The notes under the pieces are model-generated. The model had not been told where the DNA came from. It was given only the letters and a program-made list of their open reading frames with translations, and ran no database searches. Position numbers and translations under genes: made by a program. Below are positions 61,072 through 64,000 of a stretch of 64,000 nucleotides of DNA, piece by piece. Position 1 is the first letter of the stretch. Each line of letters begins with the position of its first letter. Source of the stretch: Acuticoccus sp051016205. GTDB taxonomy: Bacteria > Pseudomonadota > Alphaproteobacteria > Rhizobiales > Amorphaceae. The DNA lies in the NCBI GenBank assembly GCA_051016205.1, contig CP136534.1, positions 4,030,001-4,094,000 on the forward strand, given 5' to 3'.

Positions 61072-64000
61072 TCAGTCCTCCGTGGTGGCAAGCAGGCGCG
61101 CGTTGCCCCCTGCTGCGGCCGTGTCGATGCAAAGGTGCCTTTCAATCACCGCCGCTTCGCCGGTGGACAGAACCGGGACGATGGGGCCCGAGCGCGCCGC
61201 CAGAGCGGTACGGATCGCCCCGCGCGGGCCTTCGGTGTAAACCGCCGCAATGCCTTGAAGGCGTGACAGGTCCGCCGGGGCGAGCACACCATCAACGGCC
61301 GCAATCATGCCGTCGCCATTGCGGGTGGCTCCTGGTGCGACAACCACGGCGCTGTTGCCGTTTTTGCGCGCCATGGCGGCCTGTGCCGTGGCGCGATCCA
61401 ATGTCGGCCCAAGGCAAAGGGCGATGCCCCGTGGGTGGAGGGACAGGCGATTGGACTCCCCTGTCGGCCCGGGAAGATCCTCCGTCGAGAGGGGGTCGTC
61501 CTCCACCTTCAAAGTGTCGATGGCGTCCTGCACCATCTCGGGCGACGCGGCGCGGCCTTTGTCGATGGCCAACGCGTGAACGTCCTGGTGGGTCCAGGCG
61601 CCGACGGTGTGGGGACCGCCCGCCTTGGGGCCTGTGCCAGAGCGCCCCTCCCCGCCGAAGGGTTGGGAGCCCACGATGGCGCCGATCTGGTTGCGGTTGA
61701 CGTAGATGTTGCCGACCCTGATGCGGCGAACCACCTGATCCACCCTGTCATCGATGCGGGTGTGAAGACCGAAGGTGAGGCCGTAGCCGGTGGCGTTGAT
61801 GGCATCCACCACCGCGTCGATGTCCTCGGCCTTGTAGGTGGCCATATGGAGGACGGGGCCGAAGATCTCTTCGTGAAGATCTTCAATCCCGTCCACCTCA
61901 ATCAGTGTGGGGGGCACGAAGAGCCCGTCCTCGCGACCGACCCGCTTGAGGAGGCGATTGTCGCCCGCCGCCCCGCGCACGTGGGCTTCGATCTTCTCCT
62001 TCGCCTGCGCATCGATGACAGGGCCCACATCGGTCTCAACCCGCCAGGGATCGCCGATGACAAGGGTGTCCATGGCACCTGTGAGCATCTCCAGGATGCG
62101 GCTCTTCACATCTTCCTGCACATAAAGGACGCGAAGGGCAGAGCAGCGCTGGCCTGCACTCTGGAAGGCGGACACCACAATGTCGCGGACCGCCTGTTCG
62201 GGCAGCGCTGTGGAATCCACCACCATGGCGTTGAGCCCGCCTGTCTCCGCCACGAGGCGCGCGTTGGGCGCGGTCTTTGCCAGCTGTTTGTCGATGCGTT
62301 GGGCGGTGGCGGTGGAGCCTGTGAACGCCACGCCCGCGATGGCGGGCTGGGCCACCAATGCTGCCCCCACAGGACCGCCGCCTGGGCACAGCTGCAAGGC
62401 TGCAACGGGCACGCCCGCCTGATGGAGGAGGCCTGTGGCGAAGGTGGCAATCAAAGGGGTTTGTTCGGCAGGCTTTGCGACGACGGCGTTGCCCGCCGCA
62501 AGGGCGGCGGCGATCTGGCCGGTGAAGATCGCCAAAGGAAAATTCCAAGGCGAGATGGCCACAACGACGCCGCGCGGGTCTGACGCCAGCCTTTCGGCCT
62601 CAGTGGCGTAGTAGCGCAGAAAGTCCACCGCCTCGCGCACCTCGCCCACAGCATCGAGCGGGGTTTTACCGGCTTCGCGCGCGGCAAGGGCAAACAGCGT
62701 TCCAGCCTCGGCCTCATAAAGGTCGGCGGCACAGCGCAGCGCTGCGGCGCGCTCTTGGGGCGCCGCCCAGCCGACCCCTTGGGCAGCATCGCGCACCACG
62801 GTGGCAGCGGCATCGGGGTCAAGGGCGCGCACGGTGCCCACCACATCGCCAGGGCGGGCGGGGTTGGCAACGTCGTGCGGCGCCTGTGCCGCCACCTCGC
62901 TGACGGTGATGGGGGCGGCGGCAAAGGTGCGGGCATAGTCCGGCGCACGGGCCTCGTCGAAGGCGGCAAAGCCCACCGGTTCGGCAAGGTCCCAACCTTT
63001 GGCATTGCGGCGGCCGGGGGCGAAGAGGTCAGGGGGTTGGCGCAGGCGCGCATTGACCGGCGGCGCGCCGGCAAGTGTGGCGAACGGGTCCGCCGCCACT
63101 TTGTGGGGCGGCACGGCTTGGTTGACGATCTGGTTGGCGAAGGAGGAGTTGGCACCGTTCTCCAACAGCCGCCGCACCAGGTAGGCCAAGAGGTCCTCAT
63201 GGGCGCCGACGGGGGCGTAGATGCGGCACTTTACCGGCGTTTGCCCGCGCACAACCTCATAAAGGGCCTCGCCCATGCCATGGAGGCGCTGGAACTCAAA
63301 ATCCTCGCCATTCGCCATTGCCATCACCGCTGCGACTGTGTGGGCGTTGTGGGTGGCAAACTGGGGGTAGAGGCGATCGGCCCGGTCAAGCAGTGCGCGG
63401 GCACAGGCGATGTAGGAGACATCGCTCCCGGCCTTGCGGGTAAAGACCGGAAAGGTCTCAGCCCCCAGCACCTGCGCGCGCTTGATCTCAGTGTCCCAGT
63501 AAGCGCCTTTGACGAGGCGCACCATGATGGTGCGGCCGATCTTCTGGGACAGCGCGTCCAGCCACTCGATCACCGGGAGGGCGCGCCTGCCATAGGCCTG
63601 GACCACCACGCCAAACCCCTGCCAGCCATCAAGGCTCGGGTCGCCTGCAACGGCCTCGATGATGTCCAGCGACAGGTCCAGCCTGTCCTGCTCCTCAGCG
63701 TCGATGTTGAGGCCGAGGCCACCGGCCTTCGCCTGGCGCGCCAGCGCCGTCACGATGGGCACGAGGGCGGCAACGCAGCGCGCCTTCTGGGCGCTCTCAT
63801 AGCGCGGATGAAGGGCCGAGAGCTTGATGGAAATGCCGGGGTTGCGGCGCGGATCGTCACCCTTGGCATGGGTTGCGATGGCGGCAATGGCGCTCTCGTA
63901 GGCAAGGCGGTAACGCTGCGCATCGCCAAAGGTACGGGCCGCCTCCCCCAGCATATCGTAGGAGTAGGTGTAGCCCTTCGCCTCCATCCCTGACGCGCGC
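61072..64000 (-). CDS. putA: Bifunctional proline dehydrogenase / P5C dehydrogenase, N-terminus outside window
   Basis: At least 975 residues of PutA, which oxidises proline to glutamate. The visible N-terminal part belongs to the FAD-dependent proline dehydrogenase barrel (GYTYSYDMLGEAA, RLVKGAYWDTEIKRAQ, FATHNAHTVAAV). The aldehyde dehydrogenase part follows, with the NAD region ISPWNFPLAIFTGQ, the Glu in VAETGGLNAMVVD and the catalytic Cys in SAGQRCSALRVLYVQED. The frame stays open to the window edge (RASG before the first Met), so the true start and any DNA-binding N-terminal domain are not visible. The C-terminus appears complete. Confidence 0.95.
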   Translation of the reverse strand, partial: RASGMEAKGYTYSYDMLGEAARTFGDAQRYRLAYESAIAAIATHAKGDDPRRNPGISIKLSALHPRYESAQKARCVAALVPIVTALARQAKAGGLGLNIDAEEQDRLDLSLDIIEAVAGDPSLDGWQGFGVVVQAYGRRALPVIEWLDALSQKIGRTIMVRLVKGAYWDTEIKRAQVLGAETFPVFTRKAGSDVSYIACARALLDRADRLYPQFATHNAHTVAAVMAMANGEDFEFQRLHGMGEALYEVVRGQTPVKCRIYAPVGAHEDLLAYLVRRLLENGANSSFANQIVNQAVPPHKVAADPFATLAGAPPVNARLRQPPDLFAPGRRNAKGWDLAEPVGFAAFDEARAPDYARTFAAAPITVSEVAAQAPHDVANPARPGDVVGTVRALDPDAAATVVRDAAQGVGWAAPQERAAALRCAADLYEAEAGTLFALAAREAGKTPLDAVGEVREAVDFLRYYATEAERLASDPRGVVVAISPWNFPLAIFTGQIAAALAAGNAVVAKPAEQTPLIATFATGLLHQAGVPVAALQLCPGGGPVGAALVAQPAIAGVAFTGSTATAQRIDKQLAKTAPNARLVAETGGLNAMVVDSTALPEQAVRDIVVSAFQSAGQRCSALRVLYVQEDVKSRILEMLTGAMDTLVIGDPWRVETDVGPVIDAQAKEKIEAHVRGAAGDNRLLKRVGREDGLFVPPTLIEVDGIEDLHEEIFGPVLHMATYKAEDIDAVVDAINATGYGLTFGLHTRIDDRVDQVVRRIRVGNIYVNRNQIGAIVGSQPFGGEGRSGTGPKAGGPHTVGAWTHQDVHALAIDKGRAASPEMVQDAIDTLKVEDDPLSTEDLPGPTGESNRLSLHPRGIALCLGPTLDRATAQAAMARKNGNSAVVVAPGATRNGDGMIAAVDGVLAPADLSRLQGIAAVYTEGPRGAIRTALAARSGPIVPVLSTGEAAVIERHLCIDTAAAGGNARLLATTED

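Overview
The window is about 64 kb of GC-rich (roughly 65%) bacterial DNA with tightly packed genes, many of them overlapping by 1-4 nt. Bacteriochlorophyll genes (bchG, a PucC-type carrier, bchP), a HiPIP, a membrane pyrophosphatase and the cluster efp / inositol phosphatase / MotA-like / OmpA-like together suggest an anoxygenic phototrophic alphaproteobacterium, probably of the Hyphomicrobiales (Rhizobiales). That placement is inference from gene content, not a computed result. I saw no rRNA, tRNA, CRISPR array, phage or insertion sequence.

Layout. 1-3 kb: the end of pgi, then an orphan CoxL-type molybdenum hydroxylase subunit. 3-16.7 kb: a long minus-strand cluster. It holds an AraC regulator, LivH, LivM, LivG, a LivF fused to a Tm-1-like (UPF0261) domain, a small secreted protein, a TIM-barrel protein, a giant flotillin with about 50 hendecad repeats, two SRPBCC proteins, and a LivK-type binding protein followed by a clear terminator. 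16.8-23.4 kb: glpK, a dihaem cytochrome c, a GNAT acetyltransferase, an OmpA/MotA-like pair, an inositol phosphatase and efp. 23.7-31.6 kb: an eight-gene plus-strand operon for a molybdenum hydroxylase. Its large subunit is encoded in two pieces on either side of a DMT transporter gene, followed by CoxD/CoxE-like maturation genes and an amidohydrolase. 31.8-41.5 kb: a charged secreted protein, a multidomain glycosyltransferase, two solute-binding proteins, and a divergent large MscS-type channel. 41.6-47.6 kb: HiPIP, bchG-pucC-bchP, an unrecognised exported protein, and a 50-residue exported peptide downstream of two CRP-like sites. 47.7-53.4 kb: an amidohydrolase, an FkbM methyltransferase, hppA and an MFS transporter. 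53.6-60.9 kb: a five-gene operon, cyclase/AAA/TPR regulator - YcaO - TfuA - thermolysin-like protease - protein with eight SRALMQ-type hexapeptide repeats. 61.1-64 kb: putA, cut by the window end.

The strongest candidate for an undescribed system is the YcaO-TfuA operon. YcaO and TfuA together are known to make backbone thioamides. Here they are translationally coupled to each other and to a nucleotidyl cyclase, and they share an operon with a gluzincin protease and a protein ending in a near-perfect hexapeptide array. This looks like a peptide-modification pathway whose substrate may be the array. Second-rank observations are the split molybdenum hydroxylase, the giant hendecad flotillin, the LivF-UPF0261 fusion, and the tandem CRP-like and PpsR-like operator pairs.
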